This document shows, piece by piece, positions 9,121 to 19,033 of a DNA stretch of 64,000 bases; the first letter of the stretch is position 1, and each line of letters opens with the position of its first letter. Under the pieces are notes generated by a model. The model was given only the letters and a program-made list of their open reading frames with translations. It searched no databases and was not told where the DNA came from. The stretch lies in NCBI GenBank assembly GCA_018697095.1, contig JABHSG010000001.1, forward strand, positions 62,001-126,000. The letters run 5' to 3'. The DNA is from an archaeon. Lineage in GTDB: Archaea > Nanobdellota > Nanobdellia > Woesearchaeales > GW2011-AR9. The position numbers were made by a program, and so were the translations under genes.

Positions 9121-10536
9121 ATGTCACAAATCCCTCAAGGACCAGGCGGAGCAGCGGGCGCTGGTGGTCTCCTAGGAAATATGCTAGGCCAAAGACAACA
9201 AGGCCCAACAGTTGGTGGAGTAAGTCCAGGAGGAGTACTTCTAGCTGGAGCACTTAATCAAGGGCACGGACCACAAGGTCAACTTGTAGGTCAAGGTAGA
9301 CCTCAAGCTCCTCAAATCAAACCAAAAAGAATCGCGATCCACCCATTTGTTGTTGCCGCTGTTGGATCAACAAGTGCTGCATACACAGCTTGGGCAAAAA
9401 CAATTCTAGAAAAAAGAACAGATATTGAAGTAGTTACATATGTTGGAGATTTAGGTGTTAACCTTTCTGCAAAACTAACAGCACTCCCAAAAACTGCAAC
9501 AAAAGCTAACATTGATTCAATCATTGAAACAAATTACACACCAGTTGCAAATCGTCTTGAAAATCTAGCAGCTGCAGCATCAGCACCACTCCATGTTCTT
9601 CCAGGGTCAAGCGACCCATTAAGTTCTATCCTCACAAAATATTTTTCAGACACTACGTTTATGGATCAAAATACAACTGGTCTAAATACCAAAAGTACAG
9701 TCGAGCAATTACTTACAGGTGCACGTATTTCTCCTGATTCAAATATTTTTGAAAATGCAAACATTGCTAAAAATCTTAGAGCAAATTATTTTCCAATTGA
9801 AGGATTGCAAGGTCAATTAGAAGTTGACATCGCACTTCTTGATGACATGTTGACAAAAGAAGGACAATATAGAAGAGCTGCGTTTGCACCAGTACCTGAC
9901 AAAAATGAAATGAAAAGAGTAACAGACATATACGAAAGCTTCAAAGGCATTTCAACAATAAAAGACTTAAATATTTACAAAACTCAAATTCAAGCTACAA
10001 AAACTTTGTTAGAATCCCGTAGAACTGCAATTATCCAAAACTTTCAAGATGGTAATCATTTATTTTATGCAACACAAGGTCAAATTGGTCCTCAGGAAAA
10101 ATTACTCAATGATTGTTTTGCAAATCAAAGAGGAAAGCATTACTCTGCAAGCACAAACGATTATCTTCTTGAAGAAAACTCTGGATTTTTACAAACAATT
10201 GCTTTTGCTGCCCGTATGCATTCTTTAGGCGTTGCTATGCCTGAAGATCTAAAAAAACAACTAGGAAACTACGGAATAAGAGAGATTGGTTTCAAAGAAG
10301 AAGGAGGCGAATTAGTTCCAGAGATTGTTATGCACAAAGAAATGGAGAAATTTTTCAGACCTGATGAAAATACTCTTCTAATTTACGGCCACGAAGGGCC
10401 TGAAACTACTCTTGACGTTTACATAAGGCCAGGCAGCTCTTTAGACCAAAAAATGCAAACATACGTAACTGATGCTAAAGACAAAATTAAAATAGAACAA
10501 CCAGCTAATACTCAACCAGTAAGCCAAGCTGCCTAA
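9121..10536 (+). CDS. Hypothetical protein with Gly/Gln-rich N-terminus
   Basis: A 471-residue protein that I do not recognise. Residues 1-65 are low-complexity, rich in Gly, Gln, Pro and Ala (GAAGAGGLLGNMLGQRQQG). The ordered remainder begins at RIAIHPFVVAAVGS and contains alternating strands and helices (EVVTYVGDLGVNLSAKL; APLHVLPGSSDP). The DLGVN and GSSDP segments look superficially like a degenerate calcineurin-like phosphoesterase, but the metal-binding histidines are not in place, so I assign no function. The C-terminal tail is again Gln/Pro-rich. There is no signal peptide or membrane segment. A TTTATATA box at 9091-9098 sits about 27 nt before the ATG, so the gene is probably leaderless and separately transcribed from eL33. 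Confidence 0.65.
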   Translation: MSQIPQGPGGAAGAGGLLGNMLGQRQQGPTVGGVSPGGVLLAGALNQGHGPQGQLVGQGRPQAPQIKPKRIAIHPFVVAAVGSTSAAYTAWAKTILEKRTDIEVVTYVGDLGVNLSAKLTALPKTATKANIDSIIETNYTPVANRLENLAAAASAPLHVLPGSSDPLSSILTKYFSDTTFMDQNTTGLNTKSTVEQLLTGARISPDSNIFENANIAKNLRANYFPIEGLQGQLEVDIALLDDMLTKEGQYRRAAFAPVPDKNEMKRVTDIYESFKGISTIKDLNIYKTQIQATKTLLESRRTAIIQNFQDGNHLFYATQGQIGPQEKLLNDCFANQRGKHYSASTNDYLLEENSGFLQTIAFAARMHSLGVAMPEDLKKQLGNYGIREIGFKEEGGELVPEIVMHKEMEKFFRPDENTLLIYGHEGPETTLDVYIRPGSSLDQKMQTYVTDAKDKIKIEQPANTQPVSQAA

Positions 10537-10555
10537 AAGAATAAATTATTTTCAA

Positions 10556-11806
10556 TTACCTAAATGAAAATCTTAAAGTTGTACCAAGTTTTTTCTCAAC
10601 ACGTTTGATAACTCTACTCAAAAGACTTTCAGCTTTAGTATGCAATGTTCTAACTCTTCCAAGAAGAGTTTTCACTTTAGTATGAGCTTTAGTTTTAACA
10701 GCATTTTCTTTACTAGTATCAATTGCATCTAAATTATGAATCAAAGCACCAAGAGCATTTTGCAAAGCCTTACCCTCTGCAGCAAGATTACCACCACCAT
10801 TTGTAGCTTTTTCTAAATGATGACTTCTCCAAGCCAAAGCCAGAGCATCTCTTGCTTTATTCTTAAAACCATCAACAGTTTTCTGAGTAAGATTATTTCC
10901 TTTTTTAAGTTCTTCAAGTAAAAGTCCAAGTTGTTTTACAGCTTCAGTTAATGGAACGCCCATCTCATCCTTAATTTTTTCTATGCTCTTCCTAGCTGTA
11001 GCTTCAGAAGATTTTAAAAACGCAGTTGGAACATTCTGAGCTACAGCTTGATCGCCAGCAGCTGTATTATCCTCTACATCCGCCACAGCTTCAGCTGCTG
11101 CCAAATCTTTTGCAAGTTTTTTCTCAGCAGCTTCAATATTTGCAGTCTCAAATTTCACTTTTTGAATGAATTCACCAATTGCCTTAACTAGTGCACCACA
11201 ATAATTTTCCACACGTCTTGTGTGTTCAGTAATATCTTTTATTTTCTTATCCCATTCAGGATCCTTAATCGTTTTTGGCATCTCATCATGTACATTCTTC
11301 TGAAAATGCTTAGCAACATAATCACTACGTGTATGTAATTCTTTTAGAATATCTTCCATGTTATCATGGGCACGCTTACGAGTAATACGTACATTACGCC
11401 GAGTATCATGTAATTTAGACCTTATACGTTTAGCAAGAGACTTAGCGTTAGATAAAGCTCGTTCAGTTTTCTCTGGTAAAGCTTCCCCATAAAGTTCTCC
11501 ACACAAATCAATTGTTTCAAGTAATCTATGACGAGCAACAATCAAATATTTTTCACGATCAGCAAGTTCTTGTTTAGCTTTGTGAGCCTTCTCATCAAAC
11601 CCTTTACTCTTCATGAACTCTTTAAACTCTTCACTAGCTTCATCAAGTTTTCTTTGAGACTCTTTTTTATCTTCTTCAGATTGAAATGAGAAAAATTGTA
11701 CAAGATAATAAAGCGCAGCAATAAAAGCAATAAATATCATGAACTCCAAAAACTGCTGGACCGTATGACTTACAAGCCATCCTGAAAAATCTACTTCTAC
11801 TACCAT
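10556..11806 (-). CDS. Membrane-anchored coiled-coil protein
   Basis: A 416-residue protein with one N-terminal hydrophobic segment (residues 16-40, QQFLEFMIFIAFIAALYYLV) followed by about 370 residues of charged, Ala/Lys/Glu-rich helix, probably several long coiled coils (EKKLAKDLAAAEAVADVEDN). The last 40 residues are basic (SRVIKRVEKKLGTTLRF). It is the third gene of a tight minus-strand cluster with the membrane proteins at 11826-12320 and 12377-14104 and starts 20 nt after the preceding stop, which suggests one operon. The architecture suggests a membrane-tethered scaffold or envelope spacer. I recognise no family. Confidence 0.65.
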   Translation of the reverse strand: MVVEVDFSGWLVSHTVQQFLEFMIFIAFIAALYYLVQFFSFQSEEDKKESQRKLDEASEEFKEFMKSKGFDEKAHKAKQELADREKYLIVARHRLLETIDLCGELYGEALPEKTERALSNAKSLAKRIRSKLHDTRRNVRITRKRAHDNMEDILKELHTRSDYVAKHFQKNVHDEMPKTIKDPEWDKKIKDITEHTRRVENYCGALVKAIGEFIQKVKFETANIEAAEKKLAKDLAAAEAVADVEDNTAAGDQAVAQNVPTAFLKSSEATARKSIEKIKDEMGVPLTEAVKQLGLLLEELKKGNNLTQKTVDGFKNKARDALALAWRSHHLEKATNGGGNLAAEGKALQNALGALIHNLDAIDTSKENAVKTKAHTKVKTLLGRVRTLHTKAESLLSRVIKRVEKKLGTTLRFSFR

Positions 11807-11825
11807 TTATTCATAACCTTCATCT

Positions 11826-12320
11826 CTAACCTGTTAAAGGAAGCCCAATTGCTGTAATATAATGATACATTGAACTTAAAACCCAAACTAAAATCATACA
11901 CAATACAAATTTGATAAAATACATTCCTCTTGTTAATTTCTGCTCTTTATCTTCAGCAAAAGGAAGTTGCCAAATAACATACATCATCCCAACAGTTGGA
12001 ATACCAATTAAAAGTAGTCCTACAAGAACTCCCCAACCGCCACCAATAGCTGCAATAACATTCACTGGCATAAACACTCCACTAATAATTGCAAGCACTC
12101 CTGCAACAATCCCTGCGTGTGCTCTATTAGCTCGCAAAAATGCTAACGGTCCAAACTCTTTGAAAGTTAAAACCGCAAAGAAAATTGTGAAAACTAAAAT
12201 AATTAACATGAACCGTAAAAACATTAAAAGCATCCCTGAAGATGGAATCCCTAGCCATTCAAAACTACCTACACGAATTACCTCTTTAAGTGCATCCGTA
12301 AATGTTTCAGCTATTCCCAT
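11826..12320 (-). CDS. Four-helix integral membrane protein
   Basis: A 164-residue protein with four hydrophobic segments, at about residues 24-48, 68-90 (GIVAGVLAIISGVFMPVNVI), 94-115 (GWGVLVGLLLIGIPTVGMMY) and 133-155. The loops are short and slightly basic. I do not recognise the family. It lies between two other membrane/coiled-coil genes on the same strand with gaps of 20 and 57 nt, so it is likely co-transcribed and part of the same membrane complex. A weak TTTTAATTTAG box about 27 nt upstream of the ATG could also give it a private promoter. Confidence 0.65.
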   Translation of the reverse strand: MGIAETFTDALKEVIRVGSFEWLGIPSSGMLLMFLRFMLIILVFTIFFAVLTFKEFGPLAFLRANRAHAGIVAGVLAIISGVFMPVNVIAAIGGGWGVLVGLLLIGIPTVGMMYVIWQLPFAEDKEQKLTRGMYFIKFVLCMILVWVLSSMYHYITAIGLPLTG

Positions 12321-12376
12321 CTTTTATACAATCCTTTTTCTTACTCTAAATTAAAATAATTATAATTAAAATAAAT

Positions 12377-14104
12377 TTATCTTCTACTACTGCCTTCTTC
12401 TCTTGGAGTAAAAACGCCTCTTTGAAAAGCAGTTCTATGTTCGGTATCAAGACCCTGATAAAACTGTTCATATAGTGCTTGAATTCCTTGAAGATCTTCA
12501 ATAACTTGTTTTTCAAGTTTAACAGCTTCCTTAACTGCTACTTCTCCTTCCTCTAAACCACGATCAGCAGATTCCAAAACATCAGTTATTCTTTTATGCA
12601 ATCTCAATGCTTTTAATTCAGGGGCGGTCAAATCAGCTTCATCCTTCACAAGAATTGGTTCAACAATTGCATTTCCAGGAAATGGATCAGGTGCATCTCC
12701 TAAAATACCATGAATCCATTTCACAAAAGGTGATCTTTCCCCAAGAGCATTTTCAATAATTTTAAATTGATTTTCAAGTTCACCATTAAGCCTAATCACA
12801 TTAGCATGAAGTGCATTAATATCTCTTATTTCAGCATCACTATTACTACCAATAAAATTTTGCCTTCGAAGGTTTTCAACATCTCGAATAACTCTTCTAA
12901 CTGCTCTGTTTTCCCTAAATGTGTTACGCTTAATTTGTCGCATCCCATGAACAACATGATCAGCACTTCCTCCAATCGCATTAACCATTCCTTCAAAATC
13001 TGATTTTGCAAGATCTTTTGCAGTCCCTTGGCCATGAATTTCTCTAAAATGTACTTGAAAAGTCGCAATTTCTCCTGGAAGCGCGTTTAATGCTAACATC
13101 TCATCTTTGTCTGAGATATATTCACTAAGAAATCTTTTTTTCTCAGTTGAAAAATCATGCCTGAAATTATCCCAAGCTTTTTTTTCTTTAGCTTCAACTT
13201 TAGCGGTTGCTTCATTTGCATTCCGCTTAGTCTTCTTCTTTTCTTTTTTGTTAGCTTTATCTCTTGCAGCACGTTGCTCAGCAGTCATGGAAACAAGATC
13301 ATCAACTTTTGGTTCTGCGTGGGTGTCCCATGCCTTTCCTGCTTTATCAGAAAGATACCTTCCTACTTTTCCAAAATGACTTGATAAAAAACCACCATCT
13401 TTGGTTCTTGGAGTACCAAGCACATAACCATTATACGCTCCAACAACAGTGTAAATTACTAAAAAGATAATAAATAAAAACTCCAAATTCAGATTACCTA
13501 ACTTCAAAGTTTTAGTCGCACTTCCTAAAAATGTAAGTTTTGCAACATTGATATTTCCAAGTTGACTTATTGTATACCAAGCAAGTCCATTAGCAAGTCC
13601 ACCTGCAAGACAAAGTAAAAATTTTATTGCTGAAGTAGTCTTAACATTTTTTCCACTAGCTGGAAAAGTTGCAAGAGGCCAAATCAAAAGTCCATTAAGT
13701 AACACTATCAAAATAACTCCTAAAAAAGAAGAAAAACTCAAAACAATTGCAATCGCCACTCCTGCTGGCATCAAAATAACACTCAAGGCACCAGCAACAA
13801 ATCCTACTAAAAATCGAATAACTGGTGTAATTACATTAGCGCCTTTCAAAAGCATTTTATCAATTATTGTTAACAAAGAAAACACAAAGGCTCCAACACC
13901 AAGGCCCAAAAGCCCCTTAATAACAAAAATCACTCTCGCCTCTTCAATACCTGTAGCTCCACCAGCAGCTAACCTAGTAATCATATCATCTAAAAACTTG
14001 ATAACCAATTCTACTGGGTTAGCAGCGAAAACCACCGTTGCTATTAATAGACTAACGAATGTTGAAATAAGTAAAAATCGAGATAATTTTGTAATACGGA
14101 CCAT
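12377..14104 (-). CDS. Polytopic membrane protein with long cytoplasmic-type coiled-coil domain
   Basis: A protein of about 575 residues. A signal-like hydrophobic N-terminus ends in VVFAANP, followed by about six more hydrophobic stretches to residue 235 or so (FLVGFVAGALSVILMPAGVA; FLGVILIVLLNGLLIWPLA). About 340 charged, helical residues follow, beginning with a Lys-rich section (KANKKEKKKTKRNANE). ATG 14104 is preferred over TTG 14107: a GAGGTG Shine-Dalgarno-like sequence lies 7 nt before the ATG and a TTTTTAATG box about 27 nt upstream. The plan recalls membrane subunits of secretion or pilus machines (a polytopic base with a large soluble domain), but no motif supports that. It appears to be the first gene of a three-gene operon. 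Confidence 0.65.
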   Translation of the reverse strand: MVRITKLSRFLLISTFVSLLIATVVFAANPVELVIKFLDDMITRLAAGGATGIEEARVIFVIKGLLGLGVGAFVFSLLTIIDKMLLKGANVITPVIRFLVGFVAGALSVILMPAGVAIAIVLSFSSFLGVILIVLLNGLLIWPLATFPASGKNVKTTSAIKFLLCLAGGLANGLAWYTISQLGNINVAKLTFLGSATKTLKLGNLNLEFLFIIFLVIYTVVGAYNGYVLGTPRTKDGGFLSSHFGKVGRYLSDKAGKAWDTHAEPKVDDLVSMTAEQRAARDKANKKEKKKTKRNANEATAKVEAKEKKAWDNFRHDFSTEKKRFLSEYISDKDEMLALNALPGEIATFQVHFREIHGQGTAKDLAKSDFEGMVNAIGGSADHVVHGMRQIKRNTFRENRAVRRVIRDVENLRRQNFIGSNSDAEIRDINALHANVIRLNGELENQFKIIENALGERSPFVKWIHGILGDAPDPFPGNAIVEPILVKDEADLTAPELKALRLHKRITDVLESADRGLEEGEVAVKEAVKLEKQVIEDLQGIQALYEQFYQGLDTEHRTAFQRGVFTPREEGSSRR

Positions 14105-14194
14105 CAATGTACACCTCTACCTTAATCATTAAAAACTCGTATTTAAACCTTTCGAAGTACAAAAAGCAAGGTTCGAGGATATAGCACTCCTAAA

Positions 14195-14212
14195 AGGTCC
14201 TAAAAAGGACCT
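14195..14212. repeat. Palindrome in the divergent promoter region
   Basis: AGGTCC (14195-14200) and GGACCT (14207-14212) flank TAAAAA. A related CCTAAAAGG lies just before it. The palindrome sits between the promoters of the operon reading left from 14104 and the gene reading right from 14309, so it could be an operator controlling both. Confidence 0.45.
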
Positions 14213-14308
14213 AAACCACAAAAAAGAAAAATACCATTTTGCCAAAGACCAATTTAACAACTAAAATACACCCAAAGGTTTATAAATGACTACTCTAAAG
14301 TAACTACT

Positions 14309-15811
14309 ATGGTGAGAGTAGTTGGATTAAATCATATTGGCCTTCAAGATCTTCTAATGCTAGCTATGCAAGAAGCATTAGAAAGTGACATGGATCCAAG
14401 TAATTTTGCAAATTATGTTGCATCAGTTACAGGAACTGAAAACGATTTCTATGAAAACAAAAAAAACGGTTTCAACTACGATCCCCCACAAATGGACCCA
14501 ATGACTCCTTTAGATGGAATGCATGGCCCACTTGGAAGCGCAATTGCTAAAAAATCTACCCTTATGGCTAAATTTGGTGGAAGACAAACTTCTGGAATGC
14601 CTAGCCCTGGAACTGCTTTTACTGAAGCTAGTAGAGGTCTCGAACAAAGACTCGACCAAGAAGATGATTCTGAACCACTCCATTGGGGAGAACCACGACT
14701 TCAGTTGTACCAGCAAAATACCCCACACGCAACAAGTGACACCCTTGTTGTTGAAGAAACTCACGAGCAGCCAAGCCAAGAAGCCCTAGAAAAACCAGGT
14801 CAAGTAATGCTACAACAGCTAACATCAAGAGCAATTGTAACTTACCGTGAAGTTCATAGTAGAGTTCCAGCAATGGACCCAGATCAAATGTATGCAGACC
14901 CAAGACAAGCATTTGTAGACGACACACTAGATTTTGATGATGGACCAGTTCCAGAAAGAACTTTTGGACAAAAAGTCAGACAAAAATTAACAAGTAAATG
15001 GGGTATAGGAGGAATTTTAGCTTTTGTTCTTTTACCAGGACCAACATGGTTAATCGGAGGAGGTCTCGGAGCTTATTCTTGTTCAGGAGATTCAGAACCA
15101 GTAGTAGAAACTACAGAAGAACACGCTCCTAATTATACAGACATCGATTTTCTCCCACAAGGAACTTTCATTACAAAACGTGCAGCTAAAACCGATCTTG
15201 AAGAAACAGCTCGTAGTATAGAAGCACTAACTTTAGCTCAAAATGACAATACCCCAAGCTATTGTGGATTTAATGATGATAACACATTCGGAGCATGTAT
15301 TTATAATTCAGAAACTGGCGATGCAACAACTGCAACATTTGTTGTTGTAGAAGAAGATAAAAACATCGTAATATACACAAAGCAACTTGGCCAAGCATTA
15401 TCAACAAACGGAAGTGTCTTAGTAACTGATGATCAAAACGCTCTTTACCAATCAGAAGCTGGACTAACTTATCTTACTAAGTCAGACATGCCTAGTGTTG
15501 GAAGAGAAATAACACTCCCAATCCATGTTGAAACGCTTCAAACTAGTGGAGTACATCAAAAAACATCAGTTGATGGTAAAACAAAAGCAATAACTCGTTG
15601 CGCAACAGTTTATGATATAACTAGTAAGGATCCAGCACAAGAACTTTGTATTACACCTCCAACAGCTGAAGGTTTTAGTTTACATAGTTACTCAGCAGGT
15701 CTAGACACAGTTGATTTCACAATTTCAGAAAGTGGATTCCTTGGAAGTTCAACTAAATATTCTTGTGGCTATGATAAAGCAAGTGGCTGCGACAAAACTG
15801 TACTTGATTAA
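14309..15811 (+). CDS. Single-pass membrane protein with Cys-containing C-terminal domain
   Basis: A 500-residue protein that I do not recognise. The N-terminal 230 residues are soluble, Met/Pro/Gln-rich and probably partly disordered. One transmembrane segment lies at about residues 231-255 (GIGGILAFVLLPGPTWLIGG). The C-terminal 240 residues are Thr/Ser-rich and beta-rich with paired cysteines (YCGFNDDNTFGACIY; YSCGYDKASGCDK), as expected of a disulfide-bonded domain outside the membrane. It has a TTTATAAA box 27 nt before the ATG and is divergent from the membrane operon at 10556-14104, sharing about 200 bp of upstream DNA. A joint envelope role is inferred from that arrangement only. Confidence 0.65.
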   Translation: MVRVVGLNHIGLQDLLMLAMQEALESDMDPSNFANYVASVTGTENDFYENKKNGFNYDPPQMDPMTPLDGMHGPLGSAIAKKSTLMAKFGGRQTSGMPSPGTAFTEASRGLEQRLDQEDDSEPLHWGEPRLQLYQQNTPHATSDTLVVEETHEQPSQEALEKPGQVMLQQLTSRAIVTYREVHSRVPAMDPDQMYADPRQAFVDDTLDFDDGPVPERTFGQKVRQKLTSKWGIGGILAFVLLPGPTWLIGGGLGAYSCSGDSEPVVETTEEHAPNYTDIDFLPQGTFITKRAAKTDLEETARSIEALTLAQNDNTPSYCGFNDDNTFGACIYNSETGDATTATFVVVEEDKNIVIYTKQLGQALSTNGSVLVTDDQNALYQSEAGLTYLTKSDMPSVGREITLPIHVETLQTSGVHQKTSVDGKTKAITRCATVYDITSKDPAQELCITPPTAEGFSLHSYSAGLDTVDFTISESGFLGSSTKYSCGYDKASGCDKTVLD

Positions 15812-15874
15812 ACTCCAAACAAAAGAAATTCTTTTTACTTTTTTATCATTCAGAAAATGATTAACTTACATTAA

Positions 15875-18823
15875 CTAGGATTCTAAATGGTGAAAATTAT
15901 AAGTTTCCTTTAACACTCTATATTGTCCAAGTTCAATTTCACTCAAACCATACCTTCTTTTTTTAGAATTAATAAAAGTCATTCTGACCATATAATATCC
16001 AAACAATAAACGGTGCCATAACTCTGCAAATTCAACCCTATCATTGGCACCAAAATAAAGTTTTGCAAATGATTCTTCAGTATAAGCAGGAACAAAAATC
16101 CCTGAATTTTTACCTCTATCAGAATAACGCATCTTTCCATCTTTTTCTTCCATTGGAAGATAAGGTACTTTCCTAGAAGCTGGACCTTTAAGTCCATCAG
16201 TTTCCGCAATAATCCTACTATTTTCTTTCTTAGTAGAAATAAGTAATTCCTTAATTGAATGAACCAAAGCAATTGCTTCATTTTCAGAAGCATCATCAAG
16301 TGAATAATTGTCAGCATTTACCATAATTGAACGAACAAATGGACCCATAAGAGATTCTACTTCAACAATTTTATCCCTAATTGCTTTTGGTGCTTTATTT
16401 CTAAACTTAGAGGATGACTTACTTAACCAACTTATTCTCGTCATTAAATCCTTAAAAAAATCAACTTCTTTAGTGATACTTCCCTTAACTCCATCAACTA
16501 AAAGGTTAGCAGTATCAATTACAGCGTTACGCAAAAACACTGTTTTAGCAAAAATAGAATCACCAAATACTGCCAAAGCCTTATCTGGAACCTTCCCTGC
16601 AGAAACCTTAAGGCCATTACTCTTAACCTTCTTTCCAGCTTTAAAGATGTCATTTGAAAAAAGACTATTACCAAAAGCCGCCTTAACTTTGTTTGCTTTG
16701 CTTTCAGGATACTTTACCAATCCTCCAAAATACTTCGGCCTAAGGCGTGGACTAAACAAAATAGTTTCCCTTTCATCCAAAATTGCAATTGCAAACTGAT
16801 TTAGTTTAGCAAAAATTGGTTCAAGTTCCTTCCTTACGCCCAAAAGGCCAGCAACACTTGCTTCCCCAAAAGTACCTTGTATTCTTCTAATTTCAAATTG
16901 TGTAGCATTGAAACCTTGTGGGAATAATTGTAACTGCAGCTCTTCCAAATCAACATGTCTCCCATGAGTATTCAAAAGACTTTTTTGTACATCTTGATAA
17001 TCAGCACCAAATGCCACCATCATGTTTCTCTCAACTTCAAATCCACTTATTCTTGGAAGAGAAAAAAAGTTAGCTGCCCTAAATCTCGGGTCAGAGATAT
17101 CAGCATACAAAAACAAAAATCCTGGATTTTGATTTCTAACTAGATTCAATTCTCCAACGGCATCAAAAGCACCTAGTAAACTAGAATGCGCCTGCCCAGA
17201 AAAATTAAAAATAAATCCAGAATCTAAAGCACCAGGGTGCACTTCCCTAAACAACTTTTGTGTGCCTTTATCTTGTGCAATAAAAATTCTTGGCCGACCA
17301 TCTTCTGCAATACAAACCCAAATAGAAGATAAGTTAGAACCTAATTTTCTTGGAAAACTTTCTCCAGCAACATCTTTTCTAAAAACAACTCCTCTTCCTG
17401 GGTTTTTTTCTATCAAAGCTCCAAATTTATTTGTAAATGGAACAACTATTTTTCTACGAACAGCATCAAGGCCAAATTCATTAATTGGTAATCTATAATA
17501 CTTCTCTTCCCCAGCAACCAATGCACTTACTTCTAAATAAGTATGTGGTGAAAAAGAATCAGGAAGACTTACTTTCCCATAACATCTAACTTGGTTATGT
17601 TCAACTCCAAAAGGGTCAGCAATCACAGCATCAAGCACAACATCTTCACGAATTTCATTGTAAAGTCTCTTTTTAGCCTTACTATCACGAGCCAAGCTAA
17701 CCACTTGATCACGAGCCAAACTTCTTTTCTTATCAATTCCAAGTAATTTTATTAGACGTCTTCCAACTATTATTGGATGAGCTACAATCAAATACTCCAA
17801 AAAATCCTTTAGGGCTAAATCAAAAACATCCTTACCATTACTTGGATTAGTGATATGTCTCCCTCGACCACCTTTCCGGTCCAAAATAAGAACTTTAACT
17901 TGCATGTGCGCTTCTTTACTTCCAACAAGTTCCAAATAAACTGTTTCTCCTTGTAAATCAAGGTTATGAGTATCAAAAAAATGTGCAGGAATACTTTTCA
18001 AATCTTTTTCAAACAAATGCGCCTTATCTTCAATATGCAATTTCTTCAGCAGATCTAAAGTTACACTAAAATAAACAGCATCACGACGTTCTTGATACTC
18101 AGTCCAAGTAACAGCACCTTTCAAAAATTCATCCCATGTAAGGCGATAAAATTTATTTTTAGAAGCAAGGTCCTTAATTTCCACAAACATTTTTGGAACT
18201 CCAACAACCTGCAAAAATTCACGATTAACTCCAGCAAATGAGTGAGGATCCAAAACTCTTCTCCAAGGATCTGTACTTAATTCATCAGGATCAATTATTT
18301 TACTTTTTCTTGCTCGTTTAAGATGCTGAGTAACAACACCATTTTTAGACAAATTAAAACGAGGCGATTCTAAAACATCCATCAGTTCAGAAAAAAATAA
18401 TCTTGGAACCTTCCCAGGAGTTCTTTTCGAATTAGCCATAAAAAGTGGTCTTCTATCTCCTCTTGGCAAATAATACCAATCACAAACCACATCTGGTCTT
18501 TTCCATAAAAGGTGAGTCTTAAATTTCCTTGGAACAACTAACCAACTTCCTTGAGCATTAGCACCAAGCCGCCTATTCCCTAACTTTAATCTCTTAAGCC
18601 CTAGCTTTCTTTCAGCAGAAAACCCAGAGATATTAATTGGGACCATGTTTTCAAGTCTAGGGTTTGAAGTATCAGAAAAAAGTCCAAAAAATTTAGCAAA
18701 AGGAATTGAATAGTGTTCTACTCTCCCAACCCTATCTTCATACAGTAAATGAATATTAGAAGCAGTATAACCCTTTATAACAATCGCTTCACTAACTACA
18801 CTAACACCAACTGTTACAACCAT
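15875..18823 (-). CDS. Very large orphan protein, about 982 residues
   Basis: One of the longest genes here, with no family I can name. The sequence is rich in Lys, Phe and Leu, with no clear transmembrane helix apart from a short hydrophobic start (MVVTVGVSVVSEAIVIKGY) that reads more like beta strands than a signal peptide. Recurrent strand-type segments such as YYLPRGDRRPLFM, YLEVSALVAGEEKYYRLPI and HSFAGVNREFLQVVGV suggest several beta-rich modules; the last 250 residues are more helical. I chose ATG 18823 over the upstream TTG 18835 because a TTTTTATA box at about 18847-18854 is 27 nt upstream. It is convergent with the gene at 14309-15811, with 60 bp between them. Confidence 0.65.
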   Translation of the reverse strand: MVVTVGVSVVSEAIVIKGYTASNIHLLYEDRVGRVEHYSIPFAKFFGLFSDTSNPRLENMVPINISGFSAERKLGLKRLKLGNRRLGANAQGSWLVVPRKFKTHLLWKRPDVVCDWYYLPRGDRRPLFMANSKRTPGKVPRLFFSELMDVLESPRFNLSKNGVVTQHLKRARKSKIIDPDELSTDPWRRVLDPHSFAGVNREFLQVVGVPKMFVEIKDLASKNKFYRLTWDEFLKGAVTWTEYQERRDAVYFSVTLDLLKKLHIEDKAHLFEKDLKSIPAHFFDTHNLDLQGETVYLELVGSKEAHMQVKVLILDRKGGRGRHITNPSNGKDVFDLALKDFLEYLIVAHPIIVGRRLIKLLGIDKKRSLARDQVVSLARDSKAKKRLYNEIREDVVLDAVIADPFGVEHNQVRCYGKVSLPDSFSPHTYLEVSALVAGEEKYYRLPINEFGLDAVRRKIVVPFTNKFGALIEKNPGRGVVFRKDVAGESFPRKLGSNLSSIWVCIAEDGRPRIFIAQDKGTQKLFREVHPGALDSGFIFNFSGQAHSSLLGAFDAVGELNLVRNQNPGFLFLYADISDPRFRAANFFSLPRISGFEVERNMMVAFGADYQDVQKSLLNTHGRHVDLEELQLQLFPQGFNATQFEIRRIQGTFGEASVAGLLGVRKELEPIFAKLNQFAIAILDERETILFSPRLRPKYFGGLVKYPESKANKVKAAFGNSLFSNDIFKAGKKVKSNGLKVSAGKVPDKALAVFGDSIFAKTVFLRNAVIDTANLLVDGVKGSITKEVDFFKDLMTRISWLSKSSSKFRNKAPKAIRDKIVEVESLMGPFVRSIMVNADNYSLDDASENEAIALVHSIKELLISTKKENSRIIAETDGLKGPASRKVPYLPMEEKDGKMRYSDRGKNSGIFVPAYTEESFAKLYFGANDRVEFAELWHRLLFGYYMVRMTFINSKKRRYGLSEIELGQYRVLKETYNFHHLES

Positions 18824-19033
18824 CAAGACCAACAAAGAATTGAGAGTATAAAAACATTACTTTTCTGCCTCATAATAAAACAACTAAAAAATTTAGTTCA
18901 AAAATAAAAAATATTCATTTGACCACTAATTTACTACAAACAGATATATCACTAAAAATTAAAATAATTTTTCGAATTAAAACTTATTTATTTCAGCATA
19001 GTTTTATATACCAAAAAACCTATCCTCCAGACT

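Noticed and set aside
9121-10536. Calcineurin-like phosphoesterase
   Set aside because: Only isolated segments (VGDLGVN, GSSDP) resemble it; the metal-binding histidines and the GNHD motif are missing.
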